9,387 bases of DNA from Globobulimina sp. (lineage: Eukaryota; Foraminifera; Rotaliida), in the NCBI GenBank assembly GCA_003354225.1, contig PIVH01000043.1, positions 1 through 9,387 of the forward strand, in the 5' to 3' direction. The notes below the pieces were generated by a model. That model made no database searches, had not been told where the DNA came from, and worked only from the letters and a program-made list of their open reading frames with translations. Position numbers and translations under genes: made by a program. Below, one piece after another: positions 6,519-9,387 of this stretch; position 1 is the first letter of the stretch; each line of letters begins with the position of its first letter.

Positions 6519-9387
6519 TTAATTATATCTCATCGTATATTGATGGTGGTATTGCTGATTATATTGCATATTATAATGCGTGCTATAATTAGCATTATTA
6601 TTATTATTATTATAAAAACAGTTGACGGCATTTGGCGATGTCGTGACTGTGTTTATTGTATTTACTGGATTAAAATTTGAAGGTAAGAAATTGGCAAAAT
6701 ATTGTGCATTTTGCTGTAATTGTTGTATATTTGGTACACTGCATTGCTGCATATTTGCATATGATGGGTGTGAGGATTGTTGCATCATACATGGCATAGA
6801 TTGCATTGGAAGGGAGGGGATCGAAGAAGCAACGGAGCCAACGGAAGAAGATGCAATTAATTGGGGAGCAGATGCTCGAATATTATTATTTTGCATCAAT
6901 TGCTGTAAAGTATGAGTATAATTCGGTTGTGGCTGTGGTTGTGGTTGTGCTCTCATGACCGGTGTACATGGTGCCATTGGGCTTACTTTTGGAGCAATAA
7001 AACGTATCTTCTTTTTCATTTTTTTGCTTGCTTTCTTTTTCTTTTTCTGATTCTGGTGATTTCGGCCAAAGGTAGCCGGCGTATCATGCTGTCCAATGGT
7101 GAGATTATTGACAGTCATATCATTATTGACAGTCATATTAATATTTAACCACGAATCAGTGGGTACTTGTTGTACTAAGTTTGCTTTATTTTTCATATCG
7201 GTCAAGTCGAGACAGACACCGGAGGCCTGGGTCCGCCCTCTCTCAGTCCCCGCCATCGCCACTTGATTGTACCAGAAAGATATAGCGACATATTTGCCAT
7301 GCTCCGGGATGTAAACAGGTAGCAACTTCTCTAAATGATATTTGTTTTTGCGAAACTTAAAATGAGCGATGGGTGTCAATGGCATGCCCTTCTCCCGATA
7401 TTCAAGCAACGATTTGAGCGCTAACTGTTTAAATCTACGCTCAGATATCGCCAATACACCAATACCATTACCATTGCAATTACTTTTATTGCTTTTGTTG
7501 CTTGGATAGGAAGACGATGATGAAGATGAAGAGGATAGTCCTAATTTGCCTAAATTTTGTTTGCTTTGTACAATACGAATATGCGACCAATTGGTGGTAC
7601 GGATCAAGGCTTTGGTGACATTGATTTTATTCTTTAATTCCACAAAATTATTATGTTTGGCTTTGCTCCCTTTGGGTAAATCGATGATAAATATACCATA
7701 TTTCTCTACTAATTGTGACGCGGTCATAAATGCTTGGGATATGTGAGTATAATCAATGATTTTCCATTTTTGTTTGGATTTAAATGTATTTTCCACAATC
7801 ACGGCATATAATAATTGTCCGTTTCTATGTAATTCGGTATTGATGAGGCAGATGGATTTGTCATTTTTCTTGATATAAATGGTTTGTTTGTCAATGATTT
7901 CCATCCCGACGGTATAATCCATTTTGTAATACAATTTCTCCGCAGATTCAAAGCTTTCATCGATATATTTGTTTAAGTCTTCGGTACACGATGGCGAATT
8001 TTTGGCGATGAACACATTGCCCATTGCTCGGCAATTGGACGGATTCCAATATGGCTCGAAACATTCATACGCCATTTTATTATTGAACCAATATTGTCCG
8101 ACTTGGGCATAGCCAAAATCTTTAAATTCGCGATACGAATTTATAAAATCGGTTCGCTTGCTATCGACGATAATATGTCGACCACTGATTTGAGGCTCAA
8201 ATACCATGGGTAATAGAGATAATATATCTTGTTTGAATACGCGCGATTTATAATTAGCATACGATAAATACACTTTGTTGCAGTCGGGGGAATGCAAATG
8301 ATGGCTTAAGCCTAATATGCCTTCGCCAGTGGGGGATAATCCATGTACTCCATTCATGATCGTACCACATTTGCTGTTTAATAAATAGCTTAATTCGACA
8401 TTATCCGATACAAAGCCCGGAGCTATCTCGGTGTCGCTTGATTTATAAATATATACGGTATCACACGAAGTATCGAATTTTTTATCGCGCACTATCAACA
8501 TTATAAACCTCTGTCCATTTGCTTTATTGATACTATTTGCAGCTCTTCGTAGTAAATGATAAATGTCGGCAATAGCGTCCACTGCGCCGTTTTTACGAGA
8601 AGCTCGATCCGATTTTATTTTATCAACACCCGGTAATGAATGTAAATTTAAACTGAATATATTGAATGTTGCGATTATGCGTTGAGAGAAGAGAACATTG
8701 AGAGAACTTATGCGAATTTGCGTAACTGAGTATACATTTGGGGCGCTACGAAGAACACATCCAATTGTACCGGATATGAGGTTTGCTTCGAGAGCACTTT
8801 GTTTATACCGAGGTTGATTTCGATGATATAATTCATAATAATGGTAATATCGTCATTATATTTATGGTGTTGTTGTAGCGGTAGAGATTTGAGATTATGT
8901 ATTGGTTTACAAACCACTTTTTCATATTCAATTAGATAATTTGTCATATGTTGATGCGCGATGTTGATGTGTCTGTTGATTGGGGATAAGTCATAATTTA
9001 TTTTTAATTGATTAAATAACTCATTTTGTGCAATATATTGGTTGATTGGTAGCCCGCTTTGATGGTATCCCGTCACTAAATACTCACTCAAAGGGATGCC
9101 GTTTTTAACTGATACTTTTTCCAAAGGTTTGAGGAAACGATATTCATTTCCTATATATTTGTCTACAGTGATATAGCTCTGGTCGCGGGTTACAAATGGA
9201 CTACGATTCTTGCTAAAATCTATTAGATTTGTAAAATGGTCAAGTTTGTTATGTAATTTCTTTCGGATTAATGAGGATTGTTGGAATTGCCCCACATTTT
9301 GATTATGATGATGATGACTATGATGGTGATGGTGATGGTGATGATGGTTACGGTTTGATTGGGGATTTATAATTGATGTTATTTTAT
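6519..9387 (-). CDS. PIN-like nuclease and DUF3825-like domain protein, 5'-partial, two exons visible
   Basis: Exon 1 (window edge to 8736) and exon 2 (8652-6519) give 927 visible residues ending in TAA; the true start lies beyond 9387. In order: a His-rich run (14-27); an unrecognised segment; a PIN-like fold (about 180-285) with LDVFFVAPQ, then RKNGAVDAIADIYHLLRRAA and FIMLIVRDKKFD, echoing the 'VFVG-x-Q ... KNALDFHIA ... [FI]-x-I-x-S-K-D-x-GFD' layout of PIN/NYN-type RNases; an unassigned region (295-435); and a DUF3825-like region (about 440-720) with LNKYIDESF, INTELHRNGQLLYAVIVEN, YHLEKLLPVYIP, GVCLDLTD and VPTDSWL, matching its 'NTGL..IYA..N', 'QLLLPL' and 'LTLDM...P..WL' landmarks. 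A Ser-run insert interrupts the latter. The tail is Lys-rich (QKKKKKASKKMKKK), then Pro/Gln/Asn/Met-rich and prion-like. An RNA-processing or RNA-regulatory role is inferred. Domain calls are by eye. Confidence 0.6.
7104..7138. repeat. 17-nt direct repeat, period 18, inside coding sequence
   Basis: ATTATTGACAGTCATAT occurs at 7104-7120 and again at 7122-7138. It encodes the duplicated peptide MTVNN-D/L just after the DUF3825-like region of the large protein. The period of 18 keeps the frame, which fits a recent in-frame slippage duplication. Confidence 0.85.
8653..8735 (-). other. Intron in the PIN/DUF3825 gene, 83 nt, phase 2
   Basis: The donor CAAAT|GTATAC is at 8735 and the acceptor ATATATTCAG ends at 8653, with a pyrimidine-rich stretch and a CTCAAC branch-like motif at 8686-8681. 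Among the nearby GT and AG pairs I tested, only this one and a 29-nt version (8735-8707) bridge the two frames. Without splicing, the upstream frame stops at 8708 (TAA). The splice brings LDVFFVAPQ next to the KNGAVD segment, as expected for one PIN-like domain. Confidence 0.7.
9305..9346. repeat. CAT/CAC trinucleotide run encoding a poly-His tract
   Basis: On the minus strand this run encodes nine His, one Ser and four His near the visible start of the large protein. It is mixed CAT and CAC, so part has diverged from a pure repeat. Such runs are common low-complexity inserts in AT-rich protist proteins. Confidence 0.9.

Noticed and set aside
6519-9387. Argonaute/PIWI identity for the large gene
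   Set aside because: I considered it because of length and RNA-type context, but found no PIWI catalytic motifs. The motifs fit a PIN-like domain plus DUF3825 better.

Overview
This window looks like a piece of nuclear genome from an AT-rich, intron-bearing single-celled eukaryote. The evidence is short GT-AG introns (one with a textbook CTAAC branch site and poly-T acceptor), eukaryotic domain types (LIM, chromo-barrel/Tudor-knot, RGS-like, SLC35F-like transporter), and Asn/Gln/Ser/His homopolymer runs. Coding frames are clean in the standard code, with TAA and TGA both used as stops. I cannot name the lineage. An AT-rich protist such as a rhizarian or amoebozoan would fit, but this is a guess.

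All six genes I can support lie on the minus strand, head to tail. In transcription order from the right edge they are: (1) 9387-6519, 5'-partial, a long protein with a His-rich start, a PIN-like nuclease fold, an unassigned middle region, a DUF3825-like domain and a Lys-rich, Q/N/P-rich tail, with one 83-nt intron that restores the PIN-like domain; (2) 6248-4626, a three-exon gene with an RGS-like domain; (3) 4174-3068, a nuclear protein with a basic N-terminus, a Tudor-knot/chromo-barrel domain and two similar helix-turn-helix-like segments; (4) 2990-2364, a two-LIM-domain protein; (5) 2279-1516, a two-exon type I membrane protein; (6) 1275-1, a ten-helix DMT/SLC35F-like transporter cut at its C-terminus.

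Spacers are short: 270, 451, 77, 84 and 240 nt. The 77-nt spacer carries a cluster of perfect palindromes. The 451-nt spacer carries two unrelated tandem repeats. The start codon of gene 2 lies inside a perfect 12-bp inverted repeat with a nested 7-bp stem. I found no rRNA, tRNA, CRISPR array or transposon.

The genes do not form one obvious pathway. They cover RNA metabolism (gene 1), G-protein signalling (gene 2, tentative), chromatin or transcription (gene 3), adaptor or cytoskeletal or transcriptional scaffolding (gene 4) and membrane functions (genes 5 and 6). The most interesting element is gene 1, which joins a PIN-like nuclease to a DUF3825-like module.
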